64,000 nt of DNA from Streptomyces sp. BK340 (GTDB lineage Bacteria > Actinomycetota > Actinomycetes > Streptomycetales > Streptomycetaceae): NCBI RefSeq assembly GCF_007827595.1, contig NZ_VISR01000022.1, positions 1 through 64,000 on the forward strand, read 5' to 3'. The first letter of the stretch is position 1. Each line of letters opens with the position of its first letter. Positions 16,935 to 27,985 of this stretch are shown here, one piece after another. Under the pieces are notes generated by a model. That model saw only the letters and a program-made list of their open reading frames with translations. It ran no database searches and was not told the DNA's origin. Both the position numbers and the translations under genes were made by a program.

Positions 16935-18310
16935 AGGACGATCTGGTGGTTCTCGTCCCCGGCATCATGGGCACGGCCCTGACCCGGAACGGAGCCGACA
17001 TCTGGGACCTGACCCCGGAGGCCATGAGCGGGCTCTTCCGGCCCGGACGAGCGAGAGAGATGCTCAGACTCCCCAAGGGCATCGGGGACGAGGACCCGGA
17101 GCCGCCGCACGCCCTGGAACTGGGCGGTGTGATCCGCGGCCCGCGTCTTCTGCCCGGACTGATCTCCAACATGGAGTATCCGGACCTCCGTGAGCTGCTC
17201 GGCATCGAGCGGGAGAGGTTCGTGGAATTCGCCTACGACTGGCGTCTGAGCAACCGCAATTCGGCCGAGAAGCTCAGGCGCTTTGTCCAGGAACGGCTGA
17301 CCCGGTGGCAGGAGACTGCCGACCCCGAGCGGTTTCCGCGGGCCAAGGACGCGAAGGTGATCTTCCTGTGCCGTTCCATGGGCGGTCTGGTGGTGCGGTA
17401 CTACACCGAGGTGCTCGGGGGATGGGAGCAGACCCGGTCGGTCGCCACGCTGGGCACGCCCTTCTCGGGGAGCGTCAAGGCGCTGCGGTTCCTGACGGGC
17501 CGGGTGCGGTGGGTGCCGAGCCCGTTCCGCGAGTGGATCCACGAGGTCTGCTCGACCTACCCCTCGCTCGGCCAGCTCGTCCCCACCTACCGGGTGGTGG
17601 TCGACCGTCAGGAGGGCAGGTCCCGGCTGAGGGGGCAACCGGTCGAGGGCGTGGAGACGCGGGCGATCGACGACTCCTTCGCCTTCTTCCAGGAGGTGCA
17701 GGACGCCATCGAGGAGAACGACGCCGTACACGGGCCGAGGCGCTGCACGCTGGTCCCGCTCGGGGGCGACAAGCACCGGACCGACCAGGCGCTCTCCCTC
17801 TCTTCGGACGGAAGGCCGACGTTCCATCAGGACTTCTCGGACTCCGGTGATCCGGAAGACCGGGGGCTGCCGCTCTTCGGTGACGGCACGGTGGCGCACA
17901 TCGCCCAGATCCCGCCCGAGTGGTCCGACACCGGTCAGGCGGTGTGGCTCGACAGCAGGCACGCCCCCCTCATCAACTCCGAACACGCCCTCAAGCAGCT
18001 CAGGCGCGTCTGCGACGGCCTCGAACCGGCCGGGGTGCTGAGTACCGGGGAGCCCGTCGGCGTGGAGTTTCCCGACTTCGCCCGGGCCGGAGAACCCTTC
18101 GAGGTGTGGGCGGCGAACGCCGACCCCGCGATGGGGCTGCGGGTCCGCCGTCTCGGTGCGGACGGCAGGTCCGTGGCGGACGAGGCGATGCAGCCGTGCG
18201 GAGACGGGGACTTCCGCGCCGAACTGCGTGCCGAACCGGGCCGGTGGACCCTGGAGGTCTACTCCAAGGCCGCCGAGTACTCGTGCCGGGACGTGCTGTT
18301 GGTCGTCTAG
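16931..18310 (+). CDS. LCAT/PGAP1-like alpha/beta hydrolase coupled to the caspase/STAND gene
   Basis: This 459-residue alpha/beta hydrolase opens with VVLVPGIMGT, the oxyanion-loop motif of lecithin:cholesterol acyltransferase-like lipases. The nucleophile elbow is LCRSMGGL (Ser149; Cys replaces the usual first Gly). The Asp is probably in FGDGTV and the His in DSRHAPLI. The C-terminal 90 residues or so form an extra beta-rich segment ending VYSKAAEY. The TTG start at 16931 overlaps the TGA of the caspase/STAND gene (TTGA), with AAGGAG at 16917-16922. The frame continues open far upstream only as a shadow. Lipid or ester hydrolysis is the likely chemistry. In this operon it may be the effector activated or processed by the caspase partner, which is inference. 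Confidence 0.82.
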   Translation: MKDDLVVLVPGIMGTALTRNGADIWDLTPEAMSGLFRPGRAREMLRLPKGIGDEDPEPPHALELGGVIRGPRLLPGLISNMEYPDLRELLGIERERFVEFAYDWRLSNRNSAEKLRRFVQERLTRWQETADPERFPRAKDAKVIFLCRSMGGLVVRYYTEVLGGWEQTRSVATLGTPFSGSVKALRFLTGRVRWVPSPFREWIHEVCSTYPSLGQLVPTYRVVVDRQEGRSRLRGQPVEGVETRAIDDSFAFFQEVQDAIEENDAVHGPRRCTLVPLGGDKHRTDQALSLSSDGRPTFHQDFSDSGDPEDRGLPLFGDGTVAHIAQIPPEWSDTGQAVWLDSRHAPLINSEHALKQLRRVCDGLEPAGVLSTGEPVGVEFPDFARAGEPFEVWAANADPAMGLRVRRLGADGRSVADEAMQPCGDGDFRAELRAEPGRWTLEVYSKAAEYSCRDVLLVV

Positions 18311-18396
18311 CCGTACCTGCCCGAAGCCCGCATGATCCGGCGCACTGGCCCTAGGCTCAACACCGTTGACGATCTCGACAAAGGGGCTGAACTGCG

Positions 18397-19215
18397 GTGT
18401 CGGACAGGCGTGTTGTCATCGTGACCGGTGGAGGTACGGGCATCGGGGAGGCCACCGCCCGGCTGCTGTGCGGGCAGGGCCACCAGGTGGTCGTCTCCGG
18501 CCGGCGGACCGAACCCCTGGAGCGCGTCGAGCGGGAGGCCGGGGCCCTCGCACACCCCTGTGACGCCGGGGACCCCGAAGCGGCCGAGAGCCTCGTCCGG
18601 GCGGCCCTGGCCGCGTACGGACGGCTCGACGGGCTGGTGCTCAACGCGGGCATCGGGCGCGGCGGAGCCGTGGGGGACCTGTCCCTCGCGGACTGGGACG
18701 AGGTGATGCGCACCAACGTCACCGGTCCGCTGCTCCTTCTGCGTGCCGCGATCCCGCACCTGCTGGAGAGCAAGGGGGCCGTGGTCGGCGTGGCCTCGGT
18801 CTCCGCGCTGCGCAACGGCACGGGCAACGCCCCGTACGCCACCTCCAAGGCGGCCCTGCTCCAGCTCTGCCGTTCCGTCGCCGTCGACTACGGGCGCCAG
18901 GGCGTGCGTGCCAACGTCGTGTGCCCCGGCTGGGTACGGACCGAGATGGCCGACCGGCGCATGGCGCGCTTCGCCGAGGAGGCGGACCTGGGCGACGGGG
19001 GCCTGGAGGCCGCCTACGAGGAGGCGACCAGGCTGCTGCCCATGGGGCGGCCCGGTGAGCCGCGGGAGGTCGCGGAGGCCATCGGCTGGCTGCTGTCCCC
19101 GTCCGCGTCGTACGTCAACGGCGCCGTGCTCACCGTCGACGGCGGCGCGACGGCCCTCGACCCCGGGACACACGCCTTCGACTTCCGGATCGCGCCACGC
19201 GGTCCGCTTCGGTGA
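18397..19215 (+). CDS. Short-chain dehydrogenase/reductase
   Basis: This 272-residue classical SDR has the NAD(P)-binding TGGGTGIG at residues 10-17, NAG at 83-85, a catalytic Ser in the ASVSAL segment, and the YATSK catalytic Tyr147/Lys151. The C-terminal VNGAVLTVDGG is the usual SDR closing motif. The GTG start is followed directly by SDRRVVIVTGG. The product oxidises or reduces an unknown small alcohol or ketone. It stands alone between the conflict island and the convergent mutase operon, 86 bp after the hydrolase stop, so read-through from the island is possible, but nothing ties it functionally to that system. Confidence 0.9.
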   Translation: MSDRRVVIVTGGGTGIGEATARLLCGQGHQVVVSGRRTEPLERVEREAGALAHPCDAGDPEAAESLVRAALAAYGRLDGLVLNAGIGRGGAVGDLSLADWDEVMRTNVTGPLLLLRAAIPHLLESKGAVVGVASVSALRNGTGNAPYATSKAALLQLCRSVAVDYGRQGVRANVVCPGWVRTEMADRRMARFAEEADLGDGGLEAAYEEATRLLPMGRPGEPREVAEAIGWLLSPSASYVNGAVLTVDGGATALDPGTHAFDFRIAPRGPLR

Positions 19216-19222
19216 GCGTTCG

Positions 19223-19242
19223 CGCGGGGGCCGGCCCCCGCG
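19223..19242. terminator. GC-rich palindrome between convergent SDR and meaB genes
   Basis: CGCGGGGGCCGGCCCCCGCG is a perfect 20-nt palindrome in the 54-bp gap between two converging genes, where a bidirectional terminator is expected. It has no T-tract, as is usual in Streptomyces. Confidence 0.5.
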
Positions 19243-19269
19243 ATCCGGTGGCCGGGTCGCGGGGCCGCC

Positions 19270-20274
19270 TCACGCGTCGGCCGCGGAATCCGGCCCTTCC
19301 CCGAACGCGGCCAGAATGCGTTCCGCCGCCAGGGTCGCCGTCAATGTGCCGTCCCTGACCTGCTGTTCGAGGGCGGGGGCGGCCGCGCGTACCGCGGGGT
19401 GCGCGTGCAGGCGGCCCAGGAGTTCGTCGCGGACCATCGACCAGCTCCAGTCGACCTGCTGGTCGCGTCGCTTGGCGGTGAGCCGGCCCGTGGAGTCGAG
19501 AAGCGTGCGGTGCTGTTCCAGCCGCTCCCACACCACGTCCAGGCCGGCGGACTCACGGGCGCTGCAGCTGAGCACCGGCGGCGTCCAGAACGCTTCCTTG
19601 CCGTGCATCAGCCTGAGCGCGCCCGCCAACTCCCTTGCAGCCGCGCGCGCGTCACGCTCGTGCGGGCCGTCCGCCTTGTTGACGGCGATGACGTCGGCCA
19701 GCTCGAGGACGCCCTTCTTGATGCCCTGGAGCTGGTCGCCGGTGCGGGCCAGCGTGAGCAGCAGGAAGGAGTCGACCATGTCGGCGACCGCGGTCTCGGA
19801 CTGCCCGACGCCGACGGTCTCGACGAGGATCACGTCGTAGCCCGCCGCCTCCATGACCACCATCGACTCGCGCGTCGCCTTCGCGACCCCGCCCAGCGTG
19901 CCCGCGCTGGGGGAGGGGCGTACGAAGGCGTGCGGGTCCACCGCCAGGCGTTCCATGCGGGTCTTGTCGCCGAGGATCGAGCCGCCGGTCCGGGTGGAGG
20001 ACGGGTCCACGGCGAGGACGGCCACCCGGTGGCCCTGCGAGGTCAGCAGCGTGCCGAACGCGTCGATGAACGTCGACTTGCCCACCCCCGGCACCCCGCT
20101 GATGCCGATCCGCCGCGCCCGGCCGCTGTGCGGGAGCAGCTCGGTGAGCAACTCCTGCGCCAGCGCCCGGTGCTGGGGGCGGGTGGACTCGACGAGGGTG
20201 ATCGCGCGGGCCACGATCGCCCGCTTCCCGTCGAGCACACCCTTCGCATACGTGTCGAGATCGATCGCTGCCAT
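19270..20274 (-). CDS. meaB: Methylmalonyl-CoA mutase-associated GTPase (MeaB/ArgK family)
   Basis: This 334-residue P-loop GTPase has Walker A GVPGVGKST (residues 60-68), DPSSTRTGG, the VETVGVGQSE switch region and NKAD as the base-recognition motif. MeaB loads and protects the adenosylcobalamin cofactor of methylmalonyl-CoA mutase. It is the third gene of a mutA-mutB-meaB minus-strand operon and starts 5 nt after the mutB stop, which confirms the assignment. All GTPase motifs are intact and the length is normal for the family. Confidence 0.96.
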   Translation of the reverse strand: MAAIDLDTYAKGVLDGKRAIVARAITLVESTRPQHRALAQELLTELLPHSGRARRIGISGVPGVGKSTFIDAFGTLLTSQGHRVAVLAVDPSSTRTGGSILGDKTRMERLAVDPHAFVRPSPSAGTLGGVAKATRESMVVMEAAGYDVILVETVGVGQSETAVADMVDSFLLLTLARTGDQLQGIKKGVLELADVIAVNKADGPHERDARAAARELAGALRLMHGKEAFWTPPVLSCSARESAGLDVVWERLEQHRTLLDSTGRLTAKRRDQQVDWSWSMVRDELLGRLHAHPAVRAAAPALEQQVRDGTLTATLAAERILAAFGEGPDSAADA

Positions 20275-20279
20275 GCGGA

Positions 20280-22453
<2,174 letters not shown>

Positions 22454-22454
<1 letters not shown>

Positions 22455-24259
22455 CAGGACACTCCCATGCGGTCGAGAGTCGCGGACAGCACGTCCACTG
22501 CGTCGCAGCCCGCGAAGACGTACGAGTCGATGCCGGCGTAGTCGCCCCGGCCCGCGAGGACCACGTGCCGGGCCCCGGCCGCCTTCAGCGACTCGGCCGT
22601 CCGCTCGGCCTGTTCGGCGTACTGGGCGTCGCTGGAGCACAGCACGGCCTCGGTGGCGCCGCTGTCCGCGAAGCCGCCCTCGGTCACCGGCTCGATGCCG
22701 CCGGCCTGGAAGAGGTTGGCGACGAAGGTCGAGCGCGCGGTGTACTCGGCGGCCGTGCCGAGGGTGGCCAGGTAGATCCGGGGGCGGGCGCCGGTCGCCG
22801 CCAGGTGGGCGTCGGAGCGGGCGCGCAGGGCCTCGTACGCCTCGTCCCGGCGCACCCGGGGCAGCCCGCCGGACGGCGGCTCGGGCGCGGGCTCGCGCTC
22901 CAGCGGCTTCTCGGACAGGAGCGGGAACTCGCTGACACCGGTGATGGGTTCGCGCCGCTTGGCGAGCTTCTTGGACCGCTCCGCCCAGGTCGTCGCCAGG
23001 TCCGTGCGGATCCGGCCCGAGCGCAGTACGGCCGCCTGGCCGCCGTCCCGCTCGATCGACCGGAAGAACTCCCAGGCGGCGTGGGCGAGTTCGTCGGTGA
23101 GCCGCTCGACGTACCAGGAGCCGCCCGCCGGGTCGATGACCCGGGCCAGGTGGGACTCCTCGACCAGGATCGTGGAGGTGTTGCGCGCGATCCGGCGGGC
23201 GAAGGCGTCCGGCAGGCCGACCGCGTGGTCGAAGGGCAGCACGGTGACGGAGTCGGCGCCGCCCACCCCGGCGGCCAGCGTCGCGACCGTCGTGCGGAGC
23301 ATGTTCACCCACGGGTCGCGGCGGCTCATCATCACCGGCGAGGTCACCGCGTGCTGCACCTGCGCACCCGCGCCGGGCGCCCCGGACACCTCGGCGACCC
23401 GCGCCCACAGCCGGCGCGCCGCGCGCAGCTTGGCGATGGTCAGGAACTGGTCGGCGGTGGCCGCGTACCGGAACTCCAACTGCGCGCAGGCCGCGTCGAC
23501 CGTGAGGCCGGCCGCGGTCAGCTCCCGCAGGTAGGCCACGCCGGTGGCGAGCGAGGCGCCCAGCTCTTGCGCGGCCGAGCCGCCGGCTTCGTGGTACGGC
23601 AGCGCGTCCACGGTCAGCGTGCGCAGGCCCGGGTACTGCTCGGCGGTCCGCCGGGCCAGCGCGGCCAGCGGGGCGAAGTCCTGGGCCTCACCGGTGCGGG
23701 CCTCGTGTCCGAGCGGGTCGCCGCCGAGGTTGCCGCGCACGGCCTTCGGGTCGACACCCCGCTCCTCGTACAGCCGCAGCAGTTCGGCCGCCGCGGCCGA
23801 CACGTCGGGGCCGGCGTCGAGGACCACCGGGGCCAGGTCGAGGTAGACCCCGTCGAGGGCGCGCGCGAGCGCGGACACGGGCATGCCGCCCTGTCCCACG
23901 ACCAGCCAGAGGGAGGTGACGCCGTTCTCCAGGTCCGCCAGGACCGCGCCGTCGGCGAGCGTCGCGTGCCGCTGCCGTACGTCCCAGCCGCCCGCGGTGT
24001 TGCCCTCGGGGCGGCTGCCGCGCACGAACGGCGCGAAGCCGGGCAGACCGGGGTCGGGCGCGCCGTCGCGCGGTGTGTACAGCGGCCGGGTGCGCAGCCC
24101 GTCCTCGAGCATGGTGGACAGAGCGTCCTCAGCTGCCGCGCCCGAGACTTCCTTGCCCGACTTGCGCAGTACACCCTCGACCAGGCGTTGCCACTGCTCG
24201 TGTGTCGCGTCAGGGAACTCGGCGGCCAGTGAGAGCCCGTCGTCAGGCAGGACCGTCAT
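22454..24259 (-). CDS. mutA: Methylmalonyl-CoA mutase small subunit
   Basis: This 601-residue paralogue of the catalytic subunit aligns with its barrel region (RDPWVNMLRTT, IARNTSTILVEES, RVIDPAGGSWYVE). It lacks the DxHxxG cobalamin-ligand motif in its C-terminal domain (ATLGTAAEYTARSTF instead), as expected for the structural small subunit. It is the first gene of the operon and its stop overlaps the mutB start. The C-terminus reads SATLDRMGVS. The ATG at 24259 gives the family-typical N-terminus LAAEFPDATHEQWQRLVE. Divergent spacing to the MarR gene is about 110 bp, with no operator that I could recognise. Confidence 0.96.
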
Positions 24260-24368
24260 GCTCGGATGTTAGGTCAGGGCGCTCAAGTGACTGCAGAGCG
24301 TGGGCCTGTGACCTTTCCCTCGTTACGGCTGTGACCTGCGCCCCTCGGGCGGGTGGAGGCCCCTTTTC

Positions 24369-24872
24369 CTATGGTTGGTCCGGCTCTTCGGCGAGGTCGG
24401 GCACCAGTGCGCACACGGCTTCGCGCTGCTCCGGGCCGACGAACTGGGAGAGCGCCTCGCGAACTGTCTCGGCGAGGGTGCCGGACGCCTCCCGGAGCAG
24501 GCGCCGGGCCTTGTCGGTGAGGGCGACCTCGATGCCGCGCTTGTCGCCGCACACGGACTCGCGGGTGACCAGGCCGGTCCGCTGGAGGCAGGCGATCTGG
24601 TAGGTGAGCCGGGTCTTGGGGCGGCCGAGGAGTTCGGCGATCCGGGTCATGCGCAGGCCGCCCCGCGGCTGCTCGGCCAGCAGGCACAGGATGAGGAACT
24701 CGTCGTGCGAGACGTCGAGGGTCTTCTTCACGACCGACCGCAGCCGCTGCTCCACCGCTCCCGTCGCGGCCAGCAGGAGCATCCAGGCGCGCAGCTCGCC
24801 GGGGAGCAGTCCGCCACCCGTGGCTGAGAAACAAGGGGGCTGGTCGGCGGGGTGTTCGTCGGGGGCGGCCAT
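24369..24872 (-). CDS. MarR-family transcriptional regulator
   Basis: This 167-residue regulator has a winged helix: the HTH includes MTRIAELLGRPKTRLTYQIACLQRTG and the wing VCGDKRGIEVALTDKA. That is the MarR pattern (DxRxxxxxLT). It is divergent from the YceI gene, and the 97-bp gap holds two near-identical 12-bp palindromes (TCCAAATTTGGA and TCCAAATTTGAA) 33 bp apart, the natural operators for this protein. It therefore probably represses both itself and the YceI gene. Ligand not predictable. Confidence 0.93.
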   Translation of the reverse strand: MAAPDEHPADQPPCFSATGGGLLPGELRAWMLLLAATGAVEQRLRSVVKKTLDVSHDEFLILCLLAEQPRGGLRMTRIAELLGRPKTRLTYQIACLQRTGLVTRESVCGDKRGIEVALTDKARRLLREASGTLAETVREALSQFVGPEQREAVCALVPDLAEEPDQP

Positions 24873-24892
24873 GCCTTCGAGTCTACCTGTTG

Positions 24893-24937
24893 TCCAAATT
24901 TGGATATTGGGCTAGCGTGCGGTCATCCAAATTTGAA
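24893..24937. promoter_or_regulatory. Twin palindromic operators for the MarR regulator
   Basis: TCCAAATTTGGA at 24893-24904 is a perfect palindrome. TCCAAATTTGAA at 24926-24937 differs by one base in the last arm. Their centres are 33 bp apart, about three helical turns, so two dimers would bind on the same DNA face. They lie between the divergent MarR and YceI genes. Confidence 0.8.
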
Positions 24938-24969
24938 CGACCCTACGTCAAGGAAAGTGGAGGACGGCC

Positions 24970-25485
24970 ATGACTGTCGCCGTGGAAACAGGCATCTGGC
25001 AGCTCGACCCGACCGCGTCCACCGTGGGCCTGCGGCACAAGACCTTCTGGGGCCTGGTCGACGTCAAGGGCACCTTCGGCGCCGTCACCGGCCGGGGCGA
25101 GGTCCGCCCGGACGGCTCGGCGACCGGCACCGTGACGCTGGACGTGGCCTCTCTGGACACCAAGAACGCCAAGCGGGACGAGCACCTGCGCTCGGCCGAC
25201 CTGCTGGACGCCGGCAACCACCCGGAGATCACCCTCGCCGTCCGCGGCGCCGACCGTCTCGACGGCGACAGCGTCCGGGTGACCGGTCAGCTGACCGTGC
25301 GGGGCGTCAGCAGGCCGCTGAACCTCACCGCACGCCTGACCTCGGCGACGGCCGAGGCGCTCACCCTGGAGACCGAGTTCACCGTGGACCGCGAGCAGTT
25401 CGGCGTGACCTGGAACCAGCTCGGCATGATGCGCGGCCTGACCACGGTGACGGCCGCTCTCAGGTTCAGCCGCGCGGCGGCCTGA
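24970..25485 (+). CDS. YceI-family lipocalin-like protein
   Basis: This 171-residue protein has the YceI pattern: WQLDPTASTVGLRHKTFWGLVDVKGTF, repeated beta strands, SLDTKNAKRDEHLRSADLLDA, and the C-terminal FGVTWNQLGM. YceI proteins are beta-barrels that bind isoprenoid or other long-chain lipids. There is no signal peptide here, so it is likely cytoplasmic, as usual in actinobacteria. GGAGG just upstream of the ATG supports the start. Twin palindromes upstream imply repression by the divergent MarR protein. Its 3' end overlaps the convergent membrane-protein gene by 20 bp. Confidence 0.95.
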   Translation: MTVAVETGIWQLDPTASTVGLRHKTFWGLVDVKGTFGAVTGRGEVRPDGSATGTVTLDVASLDTKNAKRDEHLRSADLLDAGNHPEITLAVRGADRLDGDSVRVTGQLTVRGVSRPLNLTARLTSATAEALTLETEFTVDREQFGVTWNQLGMMRGLTTVTAALRFSRAAA

Positions 25486-27331
25486 CACCCAGGTCGGCCG
25501 GCCGCAGGTCCCGGGTGGAGAGCGTCTGCGGGTTCCCCGTGAAGGCACGCAGCCGGATGTGGGCGCTCTTCTTGTCCGGCAGCGGGAACCGTCCGGAGGG
25601 TGCCCGCAGTTCGACGGTCGCCGTGGTGTGCGCCGGGATCGTGGCCGGGCCGCGCACGAGGGACCAGTACCTGTTCATGCCCTGGCCGGTCGTCAGCATG
25701 TAGTGCGGGGTGAGCGGACCGCTCCCGGTGTTGGTCACCCGCAGGGTCAGCGCGGCCAGCGACCGCCCCGGAGCCTGCCGCGCCGCCGTGATGGCCATCC
25801 GCAGCGGCGGCCGGCCCGTCACCGCCAGGGTCGCGCTCACCAGCGCGGGCAGCACCAGCAGGACCACCGCTCCCACCAGCGCGGGGCGGCGGCGGGGACC
25901 CGTCAGCCGGCGGGGCCGCGGCTGCCAGGCCCGGGTGAAGTCCGACAGCGGCACCGTGATCGCCGCCGCGAGCCACAGCGGGGTCATCATCAGGTAGTAG
26001 CCGTCCTGGGAGCGCGTCGCCAGGTAGAAGGCGCACCAGGGCAGCACGGTCGCCGCCGGGCCCAGCCGCCGCACGAACAGCACGAAGAGCGCCAGCAGAG
26101 CGGCGGCCAGCAGCGCGCTCGCGTGGCCGTACCAGTCGAGCCGGTCGCTGCCGTGCGTGAAGTACAGCGAGATGTCCACCAGGCCCTGACCGTGCAGCAC
26201 CGCACCCTGTGTCAGCGGCAGGGCGATCCCGCCGAGCCAGGGGCCCGGCTCGTGCACGACGAAGTACATGTTGATCAGCAGCCAGGTCGCCGCGGCGACC
26301 CCCAGGATCCGCAGCACCACCAGCCAGGCCGCGCGCCCGCCCAGTTCCCCCCGGCGTACGGCGTAGATGCCGGCCAGCAGGAACGGTGTCACGAACCAGG
26401 GCAGTTGCTGTGCCGCGCACGCGGCCCCGAGGCAGACGGCCCGCGCGACACCCGCCGCGCCGAGCCTTCCGCCGGCGCCGATCCGCGGCCAGCGCACCAC
26501 CACCGGCACCAGCAGGGCCAGGGCGATGATCGCCGGGTATCCCTGGCGGGCGTACGTCGGCAGGAAACTGAAGCCCAGACAGAGCATCGTCGCCGTCGAG
26601 CGCCACGGCATCGGCAGCATCCGCCACAGCACCACCGCGGCCGCGATCAGCGCGAGCGTCGCCGCCATCGTCGCCGGAGCGCCGCCGTGGCCCAGCCAGA
26701 GCAGCGGCGCGGTCAGCAGCGGGGTGAGCGGGGGATAGCCGTAGGTGAAGTCGTAACCGCCGTCTATCGTCGCCGTCAGCGCGACGCCCTTGGTGTGGAA
26801 CAGCCAGGGCCACGGCTGCCCGTAGATCGGGTGTCCGGCCACCATCTCCCGCGCGGCCTGCGAGGTGAGGACCGCCTCGTCGCCGCCGGCGTGGTTCAGC
26901 GCCCAGGTGCACAGGGTGAGCGTGATCGCGGTCAGCAGCACCACCAGGTCCAGCCGGGCCAGCGAGCGTGCCCGGCGGACCGTCAGGGTGAGAACGCCGC
27001 TGATCAGGATCGAGGCGTAGCAGACGGAGATGACCGCCGCGAGGACCAGCCGGTGGCTGGCCGCCTGGTTCCAGACCGAGCGGGTGCCGATGAAGAGGCT
27101 CGCGTCGGCGAGCAGCGTCAGGACGCGGTGCCACTGCGCGGGGCTGCCGAGGTCTTCCGGGCGACCCCCTGGGGCCGCGGACACCGCCGACTGTGTCCGC
27201 CGGCCGGGTGTCACCTGCTGTGTTTCTGCCAAGTGCACGGCACCGGACGCTAGTGGCAGGCGGTGAGCGGGGCGTCGTCGCAGGTGAAGAGTCCGGTGTG
27301 AGGGCGGTAAGAAAGGGGCGTTTTCGTACAT
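25466..27331 (-). CDS. Polytopic membrane protein, possible GT-C-like glycosyltransferase
   Basis: This protein of about 621 residues has ten or more hydrophobic segments followed by a soluble beta-rich C-terminus (LRVTNTGSGPLTPHYML, then a proline-rich end). A conserved-looking periplasmic loop reads GHPIYGQPWPWLFHTKG, and GYDFTYGYPPLTPLL follows. The topology resembles GT-C/DUF2029-type glycosyltransferases, but I see no clear catalytic DxD or DE motif, so function is open. The start is uncertain: ATG 27331 has GAGG upstream and would put a TTA codon (27308-27310) in the leader; a GTG about 39 codons further in (VTPGRR) is also possible. It is convergent with and overlaps the YceI gene by 20 bp. 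Confidence 0.7.
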   Translation of the reverse strand: MYENAPFLPPSHRTLHLRRRPAHRLPLASGAVHLAETQQVTPGRRTQSAVSAAPGGRPEDLGSPAQWHRVLTLLADASLFIGTRSVWNQAASHRLVLAAVISVCYASILISGVLTLTVRRARSLARLDLVVLLTAITLTLCTWALNHAGGDEAVLTSQAAREMVAGHPIYGQPWPWLFHTKGVALTATIDGGYDFTYGYPPLTPLLTAPLLWLGHGGAPATMAATLALIAAAVVLWRMLPMPWRSTATMLCLGFSFLPTYARQGYPAIIALALLVPVVVRWPRIGAGGRLGAAGVARAVCLGAACAAQQLPWFVTPFLLAGIYAVRRGELGGRAAWLVVLRILGVAAATWLLINMYFVVHEPGPWLGGIALPLTQGAVLHGQGLVDISLYFTHGSDRLDWYGHASALLAAALLALFVLFVRRLGPAATVLPWCAFYLATRSQDGYYLMMTPLWLAAAITVPLSDFTRAWQPRPRRLTGPRRRPALVGAVVLLVLPALVSATLAVTGRPPLRMAITAARQAPGRSLAALTLRVTNTGSGPLTPHYMLTTGQGMNRYWSLVRGPATIPAHTTATVELRAPSGRFPLPDKKSAHIRLRAFTGNPQTLSTRDLRPADLGVRPPRG

Positions 27332-27463
27332 GTGCCTCGTGCCGGGCGGGAGAAGAGGCGGACACACCTGTCGCGCTTCGTGTCGTTGTTGGGCCGAACG
27401 GGTGACTTGGCGTAAGAATTGGCTGGTGCAGGCATGGAGTGCGAGTCAGGTCGGGGGGAGCCG

Positions 27464-27853
27464 GTGAGCCGTTACGACGTCACCGATGAACAGTGGGAAG
27501 GGCTCGCCCAGGTCGTGCCGCTGCGTGGCCGGGACGCCTGGCCGTCGGCGGTGAACCACCGCTCACTGCCGGACGCGGAGACCGAGACGCGACGCCGTTT
27601 CGTCGTCCTGCGGGTCAACGTCTTCGCGGACGCCCGCGAGGTCGCCGAGACACTGATGGCCGGGGTACCGGTGCTGCTCGACCTCTCCAACGCGGAGGGT
27701 GAGGTCGCCAAGCGTGTCCTCGACTTCAGCACCGGCGTCGTCTTCGGCCTCGGCAGCGGAATGCACCGGGTCGACCGCAATGTGTTCCTCCTCACCCCGC
27801 CCGGTACGGAGGTCAGCGGACTGATGGAGGGGGCGGGGATGTCGGGCGGCTGA
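27464..27853 (+). CDS. sflB: SepF-like cell division protein (SflB type)
   Basis: This 129-residue protein has the SepF fold: RRFVVLRVNVFADAREVAETLMAGVPVLLDLSNAEGEVAKRVLDFSTGVVFGLG matches the SepF core that binds FtsZ, with the usual VFLLTPP closing strand. It lacks the long N-terminal region of housekeeping SepF, as do the Streptomyces SepF-like proteins SflA and SflB. From memory, S. coelicolor SflB is SCO5967, close to the arcA/argF/SPFH genes; that neighbourhood is also present here, which supports the SflB call. I prefer the GTG at 27464 with GGGGGGAG just before it; ATG 27434 is an alternative start. Confidence 0.8.
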   Translation: MSRYDVTDEQWEGLAQVVPLRGRDAWPSAVNHRSLPDAETETRRRFVVLRVNVFADAREVAETLMAGVPVLLDLSNAEGEVAKRVLDFSTGVVFGLGSGMHRVDRNVFLLTPPGTEVSGLMEGAGMSGG

Positions 27854-27985
27854 GGCGCGGGGGCTTCGGCCGCGGCTTCGCGTGGCGGCTTCGGCAGGCC
27901 GGTTTCACGTCGGCGGTCCCCCGATCGTAGGAAGGTGCCGCCGGTAAAACGGTTCGCCGTGGCAGTGGAGGCCTACCGTCCGGAT

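Noticed and set aside
22455..23408. N-terminal extension of mutB to 1042 residues
   Set aside because: The extension overlaps mutA on the same strand in another frame and is Arg/Gly-rich without domain signal; the ATG at 22454 gives the normal mutase N-terminus.
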